DNA of 64,000 nucleotides from Epilithonimonas vandammei (GTDB taxonomy: Bacteria; Bacteroidota; Bacteroidia; Flavobacteriales; Weeksellaceae), in the NCBI RefSeq assembly GCF_003860525.1, contig NZ_CP034161.1, forward strand, positions 310,001-374,000. The letters run 5' to 3'. The translations under genes and the position numbers were made by a program. A model generated the notes under the pieces. That model saw only the letters and a program-made list of their open reading frames with translations, had not been told where the DNA came from and did no database searches. The first letter of the stretch is position 1. Each line of letters opens with the position of its first letter. Below are positions 8,780-17,957 of the stretch, in pieces.

Positions 8780-9772
8780 ATGAAGAAATATATTAGTTTG
8801 CTGATGCTGTCGGTGGTGTTGCTTTCCTGCAAGACAGAAATGGATAGGGCGATGAAAAGTGCCGATAAGGATTTTATCCTGAAGGTAGCCAATGAAAAAT
8901 TTGCAAAAAAGAAATGGAGCGATGCGCTTGCTTTATATGACAGATTGCCAAATTTAGTAGCCGGGACGGATGATGCGCCCAATGTTATCTTTAATTCTGC
9001 TTATGCTAATTATTATGACAAAAATTATAGACTAGCTGCAAACCAGTTCAAGAACTTCGCCATCAGTTTTCCTCAGGATCCGAGAAAAGAAGAAGCTGCT
9101 TATTTCTCTGCACTTTGCTATTATGAAGGATCTTTGGATTACAACTTGGATCAGAGCAATACGGAATCTGCCATTACAGAACTTCAGAACTTCATCAATG
9201 AATATCCGGACTCCGAACGTTCAAAAAACATTAATCAGATGATTGATGAACTGGGTTACAAACTGGAGTTCAAAGCATTTGAAAATGCAAAACAATATTA
9301 TAAAATGGCAGAATACAAAGCTGCAACAGTAGCTTTTGAAAATGTTCTTGAGGATTTTCCGGCCACTAAGCTAAGACCGAAAATCTATGATATCATATTG
9401 AAATCCAAGTATGAGCTTGCTCTTAATTCGGTTTATGATCTTAAAAAAGAACGTCTGGATGCAGCAGCTGCTTATGCAAAAAGAATTTCTAATGAGCTGC
9501 CAGACAGCGAAGCTGCAAAAACAGCAAATGATCTTTATACTAAGCTGGAAACTGAGAAAGTAAAATTTGCAAAAGTTCAGGAAGAAGTAGAAAAAAGAAA
9601 AGCTGAATACGAAGCAAAAGTAAAAAACGCTCAGGCTAAGGAAAACGAAAAAAATGAAATGGCTCAGGAAAAAAATCAGCGTGATATGGAAAAAGCCGCA
9701 GAACAAACCAGAAGAGACAGTGCGAAGATCAATTCACCTGACCCTCAGGCCACTTTTAAGTTTAAAAGATAA
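8780..9772 (+). CDS. bamD: Outer-membrane assembly lipoprotein BamD
   Basis: A 330-residue lipoprotein of the BAM machine that inserts beta-barrel proteins into the outer membrane. The signal peptide ends in lipobox LLSC, with the lipidated Cys at residue 17. TPR-like helical repeats follow (AAYFSALCYYEGSLDYN, YPDSERSKNINQMIDELG, YKAATVAFENVLEDFP), as in BamD/YfiO. The C-terminal ~70 residues are a charged coiled coil rich in Glu, Lys and Ala, longer than in proteobacteria. It has its own -7 box, and rpoZ follows 36 nt downstream with a separate box. Confidence 0.92.
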   Translation: MKKYISLLMLSVVLLSCKTEMDRAMKSADKDFILKVANEKFAKKKWSDALALYDRLPNLVAGTDDAPNVIFNSAYANYYDKNYRLAANQFKNFAISFPQDPRKEEAAYFSALCYYEGSLDYNLDQSNTESAITELQNFINEYPDSERSKNINQMIDELGYKLEFKAFENAKQYYKMAEYKAATVAFENVLEDFPATKLRPKIYDIILKSKYELALNSVYDLKKERLDAAAAYAKRISNELPDSEAAKTANDLYTKLETEKVKFAKVQEEVEKRKAEYEAKVKNAQAKENEKNEMAQEKNQRDMEKAAEQTRRDSAKINSPDPQATFKFKR

Positions 9773-9776
9773 TTAC

Positions 9777-9784
9777 TATATTTG
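9777..9784 (+). promoter_or_regulatory. -7 box (TATATTTG) for rpoZ
   Basis: An exact consensus match just after the bamD stop, 24 nt before the rpoZ ATG. Confidence 0.6.
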
Positions 9785-9808
9785 CATTCTCAAAAATAAT
9801 TTCGCCCA

Positions 9809-10132
9809 ATGAGTGTTAAAGATACAAAAGCTGAAGTAAGTACAATTACTTACGACAAAGATAAAATCGAAGAAAAAGTTGGCAGCATCTATGAAGCTAT
9901 CGTGATCATGGGTAAAAGAGCCGAACAGATCAATGCAGAAATCCGTTCCGAACTGCACGGGAAGCTGGATGAGTTTGCTGTTCACAACTCTACTTTGGAA
10001 GAAGTTTTCGAAAACAGAGAGCAAATAGAAATCTCTAAACATTACGAAAAACTTCCTAAGCCAACATCTATTGCGATCAAAGAATGGCTGGATGATGAAA
10101 TCTATTTCAGAAAAACTGAAGAAAAGAAATAA
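9809..10132 (+). CDS. rpoZ: RNA polymerase omega subunit (Bacteroidota type)
   Basis: A 107-residue omega subunit, which helps assemble and stabilise RNA polymerase. The omega core reads SIYEAIVIMGKRAEQINAEI, equivalent to the helix that clamps the beta-prime C-terminus. The N-terminal extension and the C-terminal KPTSIAIKEWLDDEIYFRK are typical of Bacteroidota. It sits between bamD and coaBC, the usual order in this phylum. A strong terminator follows at 10151-10178, so the transcript is probably short and separate from coaBC. Confidence 0.9.
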   Translation: MSVKDTKAEVSTITYDKDKIEEKVGSIYEAIVIMGKRAEQINAEIRSELHGKLDEFAVHNSTLEEVFENREQIEISKHYEKLPKPTSIAIKEWLDDEIYFRKTEEKK

Positions 10133-10150
10133 ATTTTCAATTCATAATAC

Positions 10151-10178
10151 AAACCGTTTCATTTGAAACGGTTTTTTT
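10151..10178 (+). terminator. Rho-independent terminator after rpoZ
   Basis: AAACCGTTTC (10151-10160) pairs perfectly with GAAACGGTTT (10165-10174) across a 4-nt loop, followed by T residues. Confidence 0.9.
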
Positions 10179-10223
10179 GTTAGTAAAATTATTAATACTT
10201 TCGTTGATAAATATCAGAAGCAA

Positions 10224-11417
10224 ATGAGCTTGGAGAACAAAAAAATCATTATCGGGATCACCGGCGGAATTGCAGCCTATAAAATCAATTACCTTGTAAG
10301 AGATTTCGTGAAAGCAGGAGCAGAAGTGAGAATTGTAATGACCAAATCTACGGAAGATTTCGTCTCGCCACTTACTCTGTCTACCCTTAGCATGAATAAG
10401 GTTTATACTGATTTTTATGACGAAAATAAAAGCTGGAATAACCACGTAGAGCTGGCACTCTGGGCAGATGTGATGCTGATAGCGCCTTGCACAGCTAATA
10501 CTCTAGCAAAAATAGCCAATGGAATTTGTGACAATTTCCTGATGGCGGTTTACATGTCTGCAAAATGTCCTGTTATCATTGCTCCAGCGATGGATCTTGA
10601 TATGTATGCCCACCCTGCAGTTACCCGAAATCTGAATATTATAGAAAGTTTTGGACACAAAATCATTCCAGCGGAATATGGAGAACTCGCAAGCGGACTG
10701 ATTGGTCAAGGCAGATTGGCCGAGCCGGAAACCATTTTCAAATCTGTTGGAAATGAGTTTATTAATATAGATCCGGCATTTGCAGGAAAAAAAATCCTGA
10801 TTACCGCAGGTCCGACTTATGAAAATATTGACCCTGTAAGATTCATCGGGAATCATTCCTCAGGCAAAATGGGCTTTGATCTTGCAAAAGAAGCAGCGAA
10901 AAGAGGTGCCGAAGTCACTTTAATATCCGGACCTTCTTCTCAGAAAACAGATGATAAAAACATTGCCGTTTACAGAGTCACCTCTGCACAGGAAATGTTT
11001 GATGAAGTTTTCAAACATTATGAAAATACGGATATTGCTATAATGAGCGCCGCCGTCGCAGATTATACTCCAAAAATAAAAGCAACAGAAAAAATAAAAA
11101 AGAATGATGATGAACTCACGATAGAGCTTATCAAAAATAAAGATATCCTGAGAACGATGGGCGAGAAAAAGACCCATCAGTTCCTGGTAGGTTTTGCCTT
11201 GGAAACTCAAAATGAAGAAGAAAACGCCAAAGGAAAACTTGTCAAGAAAAACTTAGATATGATTATCCTAAACTCTCTTCGGGACGAAGGTGCAGGCTTT
11301 GCAAATGCTACCAATAAAATCAAAATATTTACCCCAACTGAAGAACAGTCTTTTACATTAAAATCAAAAGAAGAAGTTGCCCGCGACATTCTGAACTTTA
11401 TTGCGCAGAAATTGTAA
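10224..11417 (+). CDS. coaBC: Bifunctional phosphopantothenoylcysteine decarboxylase / phosphopantothenate-cysteine ligase
   Basis: A 397-residue enzyme making 4'-phosphopantetheine for coenzyme A. The N-terminal flavoprotein half starts GITGGIAAYK and carries the catalytic His in NNHVELALWAD. It also has CTANT and an active-site loop reading PAMDLDMY, where many homologues have PAMN; the Asp is a noted variant. The C-terminal CTP-dependent ligase half begins at about residue 190 (ITAGPTYENIDPVRFIGNHS) and contains SAAVADYTP. No strong promoter box was found in the short gap after the rpoZ terminator. DUF4835 and recN follow on the same strand, a common Bacteroidota order. Confidence 0.95.
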   Translation: MSLENKKIIIGITGGIAAYKINYLVRDFVKAGAEVRIVMTKSTEDFVSPLTLSTLSMNKVYTDFYDENKSWNNHVELALWADVMLIAPCTANTLAKIANGICDNFLMAVYMSAKCPVIIAPAMDLDMYAHPAVTRNLNIIESFGHKIIPAEYGELASGLIGQGRLAEPETIFKSVGNEFINIDPAFAGKKILITAGPTYENIDPVRFIGNHSSGKMGFDLAKEAAKRGAEVTLISGPSSQKTDDKNIAVYRVTSAQEMFDEVFKHYENTDIAIMSAAVADYTPKIKATEKIKKNDDELTIELIKNKDILRTMGEKKTHQFLVGFALETQNEEENAKGKLVKKNLDMIILNSLRDEGAGFANATNKIKIFTPTEEQSFTLKSKEEVARDILNFIAQKL

Positions 11418-11507
11418 CAAATCAGAACCTTTTACGTTATCATTTTATCCTTTTGAATCATAATCTTTAGGAAAGAATCCTTATTTTTACAAACACTTTT
11501 TATGCGA

Positions 11508-12413
11508 ATGAAAAAATCACTTTACATATTCTTTGCAATGCTTTTATGCCAAAGTATTTATTCCCAAGAACTTTTGGCAAATGTACAGATTAACAACCAA
11601 CAGATTGCAGGAAGTAACACACAGGTTTTTAGAATACTGGAAAAGTCATTAAGAGATTTCATTAATAATACAAGCTGGACAGGCAAAAAACTCCAGAACT
11701 TCGAAAAAATCAAATGCAATTTTGCTGTAGTGATTTCCGAAAGGCCCACTAACAACAGCTTCAAAGGATCGATTGTAGTTCAGGCTACGCGTCCTGTTTT
11801 CAATTCTCAGTACGAAACACCACTGATGAACATCAACGATACCAATTTCACCTTCGAGTATAATGAAAATGAAAATCTGGTTTTCAATGAAAGGCAGTTT
11901 TCCGGGAAAAACCTCATTGATGTTGTGAGTTTTTATGTATATCTGATTCTTGGATACGACGCAGACAGTTTTCAGCTGAAAGGCGGACAGACTTGGTTTG
12001 ACAAAGCTTTCAAAATAGCACAAAATTCCCAAAATCAGAATTATAGTGGATGGAATGCTGTGGAGAGCCAAAGAAACAGAGGTGCGCTGATCTCAGGTCT
12101 GCAGAATGAAAATACATCTACACTCCGAACAGTGTATTACAGCTATCACAGAGCCGGCCTCGACAATCTTGCAAGACAAGATCAGAATCCTGCAAAGAAA
12201 ACCATTGCAGAATCTCTAATGCAATTGAAATTCTATGAAAATAATTTCCAGATGAACTATCCATTTTCTGTTTTCATGGAAACGAAAAGCACCGAAATAT
12301 TTAACATATTTAATTCAGGGCCAAATACTTCCGTCAATATAAGTGAAATGAAATCTCTGATGAGTGTATTCTCTCCAAAGGATATTGACACCAAATGGGA
12401 TAAGTGGAAATAA
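11508..12413 (+). CDS. DUF4835 family exported protein
   Basis: About 301 residues with a signal peptide (KKSLYIFFAMLLCQSIYSQ). The body matches the DUF4835 family, a Bacteroidota protein of unknown function nearly always found between coaBC and recN; recognisable stretches are LRDFINNTSWTGKKLQNFEK and FYVYLILGYDADSFQLKGG. It is probably periplasmic or on the outer membrane. Two in-frame starts exist 6 nt apart (11502 and 11508); the second is preferred because it gives a compact signal peptide. The spacer to recN is exactly 35 nt and consists of five 7-bp units. Confidence 0.85.
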   Translation: MKKSLYIFFAMLLCQSIYSQELLANVQINNQQIAGSNTQVFRILEKSLRDFINNTSWTGKKLQNFEKIKCNFAVVISERPTNNSFKGSIVVQATRPVFNSQYETPLMNINDTNFTFEYNENENLVFNERQFSGKNLIDVVSFYVYLILGYDADSFQLKGGQTWFDKAFKIAQNSQNQNYSGWNAVESQRNRGALISGLQNENTSTLRTVYYSYHRAGLDNLARQDQNPAKKTIAESLMQLKFYENNFQMNYPFSVFMETKSTEIFNIFNSGPNTSVNISEMKSLMSVFSPKDIDTKWDKWK

Positions 12414-12448
12414 TTATTAATTAAAAATTGACTATTAATAATTAAGAA
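12414..12448 (+). repeat. Heptad array filling the DUF4835-recN spacer
   Basis: The whole 35-nt gap from stop to start is five 7-bp units, among them TTATTAA, TTGACTA, TTAATAA and TTAAGAA. The outer units TTATTAAT (12414-12421) and ATTAATAA (12434-12441) are perfect inverted arms. Confidence 0.6.
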
Positions 12449-14101
12449 ATGCTTTCAAGAATTTTTATTCAGAATTTTGCGCTTATTGACAGGCTGGAAA
12501 TTGATCTCAAGACCGGACTTCAGGTCATTACAGGTGAGACAGGTGCCGGGAAATCCATTATCCTCGGTGCACTCCGTCTGATAATGGGGGAAAGAGCCGA
12601 TGCGAAATCATTTGCCAAAGCCGATTCAAAAAGTATTGTGGAAACCGAATTCAGCATTGACGATAGTTTCAGATCTTTTTTTGATAACAATGATTTGGAT
12701 TTTGAACCACAGACCATCATCCGCAGAGAAATAGCTCCGGGTGGAAAATCGCGTGCTTTTATCAATGATGTTCCTGTAACTTTGGACATTCTGAAAGAAT
12801 TGTCTTCCAGGCTTATTGACATCCATTCTCAATTTGAAACCTCGGATCTTTTCACCGAATCTTTTCAGTTTGGAATCTTGGACGGATTGGCAAAAAACAG
12901 CAGTTTGCTCTCCGACTATCAAAGTGTCTTTATTGAATACCTGAAAGCAAAAAAAGATATAGATCAGTTAAAGAAAACACTGTCCGAAAGCAATAAGGAA
13001 TCGGATTATAAAAACTTTCTTCTAACAGAATTGGAAGAAGCCAATCTGGATCAGATTGATTTCTCTGAATTACAAAATCAGCTGAGCATACAGGAAAATG
13101 CAGACCAGATCAGCGAGCAGCTTTCACAATCGTTATCAAAACTTAATGCCGAAGAGTTTGGAATCTTACCAGGACTTTTCGATATCCGAAATAAAATCTC
13201 TAAACTTTCCGAGCTTTCATCTGATTATGAAGAGTTGAGCCAAAGGGTGGAAGGTTCTTATCTAGAAATCAAAGACATCAATGCAGAGCTGGAAAATAAA
13301 GCGGAAAATCTTGATATCAATCCGGCATTACTTCAGCAGCTTATTAGCTCCATCAACAGAATCAATGCTTTGTTTCTGAAACATCAGGCAGATGATATCC
13401 AAGGACTTATAGCCATCCGAGAAGAGTTGGCCGCCAGCCAAAACTCTCTGGAAGATGTAGAAAATCTGATTCACGAAAAAGAAAAACTGATCAGCAAAGC
13501 AGAAATTCAGTTACAAAACCTGAGCAAAAAACTGACTGAAAGCCGACTGAAATATTCTTCCGATCTTGAAAATAAGGCTAAAGAAATTTTCCATAAACTT
13601 GGTCTGGAGAAAGCGACTCTTAAAATCGATATCACAGATTCTTCACAATTTAACACGTTTGGAAAAAATGCTATTCAGATATTATTTCAGGCTAATTCCG
13701 GATTTCCGCTGAAACCGATCCAGAATGCTGTTTCCGGTGGAGAAAGATCCAGGGTAATGCTCGCCATCAAAAAAATAATGGCTGAAAATAATGCTTTGCC
13801 AACTTTGATTCTTGATGAGATTGACACTGGTGTTTCCGGTAGAATTGCCGAAGAAATGGGAAAACTGATGCAGGAAATGGCCAATGATCTTCAGCTCATC
13901 GTGATTACGCATCTTGCCCAGGTGGCTGCAAAAGGAAATGAGAATTATAAGGTTGTTAAATATGACGAAAATGGTATAACAAAGACGACCATTGTGAAAC
14001 TTTCTGATGAGGAGAAACTGAATGAAATTGCCCAGCTTATTTCCGGATCTAAAATTACTGACGCCGCTATTTCACAGGCTAAAGAGCTAATTAATCATTA
14101 A
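12449..14101 (+). CDS. recN: DNA repair protein RecN
   Basis: A 550-residue SMC-like ATPase that bridges DNA ends during double-strand-break repair. Walker A (ITGETGAGKSIILGALRLIMG) is at residues ~28-48. The ABC signature SGGERSRVMLAIK and Walker B TLILDEIDTGVSG are near the C-terminus. The ~300 residues between them are a coiled-coil arm rich in Glu, Leu and Lys. Length and motif order are normal. It is the last gene of the plus-strand block and converges on the GH3 gene; an imperfect hairpin at 14107-14133 may end transcription. Confidence 0.96.
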   Translation: MLSRIFIQNFALIDRLEIDLKTGLQVITGETGAGKSIILGALRLIMGERADAKSFAKADSKSIVETEFSIDDSFRSFFDNNDLDFEPQTIIRREIAPGGKSRAFINDVPVTLDILKELSSRLIDIHSQFETSDLFTESFQFGILDGLAKNSSLLSDYQSVFIEYLKAKKDIDQLKKTLSESNKESDYKNFLLTELEEANLDQIDFSELQNQLSIQENADQISEQLSQSLSKLNAEEFGILPGLFDIRNKISKLSELSSDYEELSQRVEGSYLEIKDINAELENKAENLDINPALLQQLISSINRINALFLKHQADDIQGLIAIREELAASQNSLEDVENLIHEKEKLISKAEIQLQNLSKKLTESRLKYSSDLENKAKEIFHKLGLEKATLKIDITDSSQFNTFGKNAIQILFQANSGFPLKPIQNAVSGGERSRVMLAIKKIMAENNALPTLILDEIDTGVSGRIAEEMGKLMQEMANDLQLIVITHLAQVAAKGNENYKVVKYDENGITKTTIVKLSDEEKLNEIAQLISGSKITDAAISQAKELINH

Positions 14102-14170
14102 ATATATTTCAGCCATCCATAGTAAGGATGCTGAATACTTTACGGTTTCCGAACCTTCACAAAACTTACA

Positions 14171-15688
14171 TTATAGCTCGTTCAGCTTGAGCAAAGGTTC
14201 TATATATGCACGGTCATTGCTGAGTCTGGGAACCTTGTTCTGTCCGCCTAATTTTCCGCGGCTTGCCATCCACTCATAAAAAAGATTTGGTCTTGCAACA
14301 TGGATTATTGGTTTTCGCAGTGTGATATCATTGTAACGCTTAGCTTCATAATCAGAGTTGAGCGTTTTGAGTGTTCTGTCAAACATATCACTAAAAGTAT
14401 TAAGACAGGCTGGTTGTCTAGTAAATTCGAAGACCCACTCGTGGCAACCTTTTGAACTGTTGGTCATAAAAACGGGAGCACCAGTGTAATCCGATATGGA
14501 TACATCCAGGTTTTCACACGTTATTTTGAGTGCTGTTTCCACATTGTCGATCATCAATTCTTCGCCAAACGCATTGATGTAATGTTTCGTTCTGCCGGAA
14601 ATCTTAATCCTGTAAGGATGGAGTGATGTAAACCTAACCGTATCGCCAATAAGATAGCGCCATAACCCTCCATTGGTACTGATAACAACTGCATAGTTTT
14701 TACCCAATTCAACCTCAGAAATCGGAATAGCTTCCCTGCTACCGGAATAATACTGATCCATCGGGATAAATTCGTAGAAAATACCATAATCGAGCATCAG
14801 CAGCATCTCATCGCTGCCTGACTGATCCTGAATGCCAAAAAAGCCTTCTGACGCATTATAGATCTCATAATACCGGATGTTCTTTCCGATGATTTCCTTA
14901 TATTGATTTTTATAAGGTTTGAAGCTGATACCGCCGTGAAAAAATACTTCCAGATTGGGCCAAAGCTCACCGATGTTTTGTTTTCCGGTTTCCTGCAATG
15001 TTCTTTGCAAAAGTACCATCATCCAGCTTGGAACACCTGTAAGGCTGCCTACATCTTCATTCCTAACCTCAGTAATGATTGCCTTCATTTTACTTTCCCA
15101 CTCGGACATCAAAGAAATTTTTTTATTAGGTGTGTTGATGATCTCTACCCAAAACGGAAGATTCTCAATAAGAATCGCAGAAAGGTCGCCAAATTTTGTA
15201 TTGAAATCTTGGTAAGTTTCCGCACTGCCGCCAAGCCTTAGGTTCTTATGCTGAAAAAGCTCACTTTGAGGATGATTATTAACATAAATGGAAACCATAT
15301 CTTTCCCAGCTTTATAGTGACAATCTTCCAAGCTTTCTGCGGTAATAGGGATGTATTTGCTTTTAGCATTAGTAGTTCCGGAAGATTTTGCAAACTGCTT
15401 TATCTGACCAGGCCAGATGACATCTTTCTGTCCTTGTCTCGCCTTTTCTATATACGGTTCAAAATCTTCATAACAAACTACTGGAACTTTTCTCTGGAAA
15501 TCTTGGTAATTGGAAATGGTACTGAAGCCATACTTCTGCCCATACTCGGTTTCCTCGGCATGGAACAACTGTGAAAACAAAAGTCCTTCCTGAGTTTCCA
15601 CAGGAAATTTTATGAAATGTTCTATCTGATCTATCCTCTGGCGGATAAACCAATTGACCAATGTATTAAAAAGAGCCTTTGTTGCCAT
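14171..15688 (-). CDS. GH3 auxin-responsive promoter family protein (acyl-adenylating)
   Basis: A 505-residue member of the GH3 family, named from plant enzymes that adenylate carboxylic acids and join them to amino acids. Supporting stretches are FAKSSGTTNAKSKYIPIT (the nucleotide-binding loop near residue 100), GVPSWMM, YEIYNASEGFFGIQD and YLIGDTVRFTSLHPYRIKISGRTKHYINAFGEEL. Homologues are common in Bacteroidota, but the substrate is unknown. The N-terminus (MATKALFNTLVNWFIRQRI) looks native, yet a -7 box ends only 6 nt before the ATG, so the mRNA is probably leaderless. Confidence 0.88.
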   Translation of the reverse strand: MATKALFNTLVNWFIRQRIDQIEHFIKFPVETQEGLLFSQLFHAEETEYGQKYGFSTISNYQDFQRKVPVVCYEDFEPYIEKARQGQKDVIWPGQIKQFAKSSGTTNAKSKYIPITAESLEDCHYKAGKDMVSIYVNNHPQSELFQHKNLRLGGSAETYQDFNTKFGDLSAILIENLPFWVEIINTPNKKISLMSEWESKMKAIITEVRNEDVGSLTGVPSWMMVLLQRTLQETGKQNIGELWPNLEVFFHGGISFKPYKNQYKEIIGKNIRYYEIYNASEGFFGIQDQSGSDEMLLMLDYGIFYEFIPMDQYYSGSREAIPISEVELGKNYAVVISTNGGLWRYLIGDTVRFTSLHPYRIKISGRTKHYINAFGEELMIDNVETALKITCENLDVSISDYTGAPVFMTNSSKGCHEWVFEFTRQPACLNTFSDMFDRTLKTLNSDYEAKRYNDITLRKPIIHVARPNLFYEWMASRGKLGGQNKVPRLSNDRAYIEPLLKLNEL

Positions 15689-15694
15689 GCCTCA

Positions 15695-15702
15695 CAAATA
15701 TA
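15695..15702 (-). promoter_or_regulatory. -7 box (TATATTTG) for the GH3 gene
   Basis: An exact TAnnTTTG match on the minus strand whose last base is 6 nt before the ATG. With usual Bacteroidota spacing, transcription would begin at or next to the start codon. Confidence 0.55.
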
Positions 15703-16087
15703 ATAAATTTTGGGTTCGGAAAATAGCCTCGAACTATGAAACATTAAAACAGTTGTCTATTATTGATTTAAATCGAAATCATTGTACTAGGGATCCATTA
15801 GTTTATTGGTTCTATCGCCTTACTAATAAGACTCTCCTGCAATATGACCTTTGCATTATTTCCTAAAAATAATATCTCCAAACAAGAATCATAGGCGAAG
15901 AAGACGATTTATCTAGTTCTCTTTAGAATCTGGATATGGCTCATGGGGAAAGATATGCAGCCATTTTCTCCCGAAGACATTTATCTTACTTCCTTTGCTT
16001 TCGATAGGAATGAGACGCTAGCAGGCCTTTTATTCTTTGAGGGCGAATAGCAGCACAGCGTTACGCCGTGAAGTATTATATAGACAT
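15703..16087. other. Non-coding 385-bp stretch with unexplained higher-GC block
   Basis: No convincing gene, tRNA or known RNA was found. The block ~15895-16075 is visibly richer in G and C than other spacers and has stops in all frames. Short open fragments exist on both strands, but none exceeds ~40 codons or matches a family I know. ATGGCT (15934-15939) and AGCCAT (15959-15964) could pair. It may be a decayed gene, a dispersed repeat or an unknown structured RNA. Confidence 0.4.
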
Positions 16088-16118
16088 AAAAAAAACCACA
16101 AGAATATCTTGTGGTTTT
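16088..16118 (-). terminator. Terminator of rplY (strong stem)
   Basis: AAAACCACAAG (16092-16102) pairs perfectly with CTTGTGGTTTT (16108-16118) across a 5-nt loop. On the minus strand a T run follows. Confidence 0.88.
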
Positions 16119-16141
16119 GTATACCAATGGTATCTAATTTA

Positions 16142-16783
16142 TTATTCTGCTGAAGTTTCCTCAGTAGTAGCTTCTGCTGCTCCCTCTGTTACTTCTTCTT
16201 CATCCTCATCTTCCATTGCAGCAGCACCGCCTTTCATTGCATTTCTAGACATCTTAACAGCAGCAACTACCGCATTGTCTGGATGCATAAACGTGTACGC
16301 TTCATTTTTAAGAGCAGCAACATAAAGCTTGTTACCAATTCTTAAAGGCGTTACATCTACCACGATCTCATCTGGCAAGTTTGCAGGTATAGCCTTAACT
16401 TTCAGTTTTCTGAATGATTGTCTAAGAACACCTCCGGCAACAACACCTTTTGAACGTCCAGTGATTCTTACAGGAACTTCCATAATTACAGGCTTATCTT
16501 CTGATAACTGATAGAAATCTACGTGTAGGATTCTGTCCGTAATAGGGTGGAATTGAATATCCTGAAGAACAGCAGGAATTGTTTGTCCGTCAACCTCAAT
16601 AGATACCGTGTGTGCTTCAGGCGTGTAAACAAGATTTTTGAAAGATTTCTCTTCTGTAGAGAAATTCAAAGGCTCATTACCACCATAAACAACACAAGGA
16701 ACTAATTCAGCATCACGTAAAGCTTTTGTAGACTTCTTGCCCACGTTTTCTCTTTTTGTACCTTGAATTGTAATTGATTTCAT
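16142..16783 (-). CDS. rplY: 50S ribosomal protein L25/general stress protein Ctc
   Basis: A 213-residue long-form L25 (CTC type), which binds 5S rRNA. The N-terminal L25 domain is residues ~1-90 ([30 protein letters not shown]) and the TL5-like beta domain follows to ~180 ([19 protein letters not shown]). The last ~25 residues are an acidic tail dominated by Glu and Ala. The length matches other long forms. A -7 box lies 27 nt upstream. It is separated from prs by 44 nt and has its own promoter and terminator. Confidence 0.95.
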   Translation of the reverse strand: MKSITIQGTKRENVGKKSTKALRDAELVPCVVYGGNEPLNFSTEEKSFKNLVYTPEAHTVSIEVDGQTIPAVLQDIQFHPITDRILHVDFYQLSEDKPVIMEVPVRITGRSKGVVAGGVLRQSFRKLKVKAIPANLPDEIVVDVTPLRIGNKLYVAALKNEAYTFMHPDNAVVAAVKMSRNAMKGGAAAMEDEDEEEVTEGAAEATTEETSAE

Positions 16784-16809
16784 TATATAATGATTAAAAT
16801 TTGAGGTTG

Positions 16810-16817
16810 CAAATATA
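16810..16817 (-). promoter_or_regulatory. -7 box (TATATTTG) for rplY
   Basis: An exact consensus on the minus strand in the 44-bp prs-rplY spacer; the leader is ~26 nt. Confidence 0.6.
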
Positions 16818-16827
16818 GTAATTTTTT

Positions 16828-17766
16828 TTATATAATGAATTTATCACTTATGGATTTATGCTCGTGCACACTTTTCATTACATCCGCAAACAGTGAAGCG
16901 CAGGAAAGCACTTTTATTTTTGACGATAAGCCTTCTTTCAGTGGAATAGAATCTGTTACGATAACTTCCTGCAATTTAGAATTTTCTATATTTTCGTAAG
17001 CTTTTCCGGACAGCACACCGTGGGTTGCCATTGCTCTGACTGATTTTGCACCTTTATCCATTAGGATGTCTGCCGCTTTACAAAGTGTTCCTGCTGTATC
17101 AATCATATCATCGATAAGGATTACGTTTTTATCCGTCACATCACCTATAAGGAACATTTCCTCTACTACATTCGCTTTCTTTCTTTCTTTGTAAGCTATT
17201 ACCACATCAGCCCCAAGGTGTCCTGCATAATTCTTCGCTCTTTTTGCTCCACCCATATCCGGTGATGCAATGGTTAAATTATCTAATTTTAGAGACTGAA
17301 TGTAATCTACAAAAATAGTGGATGCATAAAGATGGTCCACAGGAATTTCGAAAAAGCCCTGAATCTGATCCGCATGTAAATCCATAGTCATTATCCTTGT
17401 AGCACCGGCAGCAGTAAGAAGGTTGGCCACTAATTTCGCCCCTATTGGCGCTCTTGGCTTATCTTTTCTATCCTGCCTTGCCAATCCATAATAAGGAATT
17501 ACGACAGTGATATTTTTGGCGGATGCTCTTTTTGCCGCATCAATCATTAATAGTAATTCCAGAAGATTATCTGCCGGCGGAAACGTGGATGCGATAAGAA
17601 AAACTCTTGCACCTCTCACCGATTGTTCCAAAACCGGTTCGAATTCGCCATCGCTGAAATGCTGAATGTTAATCTTGCCTAAAGGCTGCCCATACGATTG
17701 AGCGATTTTTTCTGCCAGCTCGTGGCTGGTTCTTGTAGAAAACAAATAACTTGCTTGGTCTAACAT
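16828..17766 (-). CDS. prs: Ribose-phosphate pyrophosphokinase
   Basis: A 312-residue PRPP synthase: ribose 5-phosphate plus ATP gives PRPP, needed for purines, pyrimidines, NAD, His and Trp. Clear motifs are [37 protein letters not shown] (flexible ATP loop), [13 protein letters not shown] and the PRPP-binding loop [14 protein letters not shown]. Full length, cytosolic. It precedes rplY on the same strand, but each gene has its own -7 box (TAAATTTG at 17787 to 17780 for prs). Confidence 0.97.
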   Translation of the reverse strand: MLDQASYLFSTRTSHELAEKIAQSYGQPLGKINIQHFSDGEFEPVLEQSVRGARVFLIASTFPPADNLLELLLMIDAAKRASAKNITVVIPYYGLARQDRKDKPRAPIGAKLVANLLTAAGATRIMTMDLHADQIQGFFEIPVDHLYASTIFVDYIQSLKLDNLTIASPDMGGAKRAKNYAGHLGADVVIAYKERKKANVVEEMFLIGDVTDKNVILIDDMIDTAGTLCKAADILMDKGAKSVRAMATHGVLSGKAYENIENSKLQEVIVTDSIPLKEGLSSKIKVLSCASLFADVMKSVHEHKSISDKFII

Positions 17767-17779
17767 TTTTACTTTTTTG

Positions 17780-17787
17780 CAAATTTA
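17780..17787 (-). promoter_or_regulatory. -7 box (TAAATTTG) for prs
   Basis: A TAnnTTTG match on the minus strand leaving a 13-nt leader before the prs ATG. Confidence 0.55.
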
Positions 17788-17916
17788 TAAAATAATGAAA
17801 AGTCTGAAAGTCGATTTTTGAACTTTTCTGAGATTCTTTTCCTAAACTGTGTAATCGAAAATACGCAAACGACCACTATGGGTAACATTGCCTCGAAATT
17901 TTATATTAAAAACCCA

Positions 17917-17948
17917 TAAAAAAACCAGAATATTTCTATTCTGGTTTT
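17917..17948 (-). terminator. Terminator of the bacilliredoxin gene
   Basis: AAAACCAGAATA (17921-17932) and TATTCTGGTTTT (17937-17948) form a perfect 12-bp stem with a 4-nt loop. T-rich on both sides, so it may act in both directions. Confidence 0.88.
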
Positions 17949-17957
17949 TATTTTTTC

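Noticed and set aside
14107..14133. Hairpin after recN as a strong terminator
   Set aside because: Stem TTCAGC-ATCC with GGATGCTGAA is imperfect and lacks a T run, so it is mentioned only in the recN entry.
15654..15866. Small plus-strand ORF starting inside the GH3 gene
   Set aside because: Antisense to the GH3 N-terminus, no ribosome site, no family resemblance.
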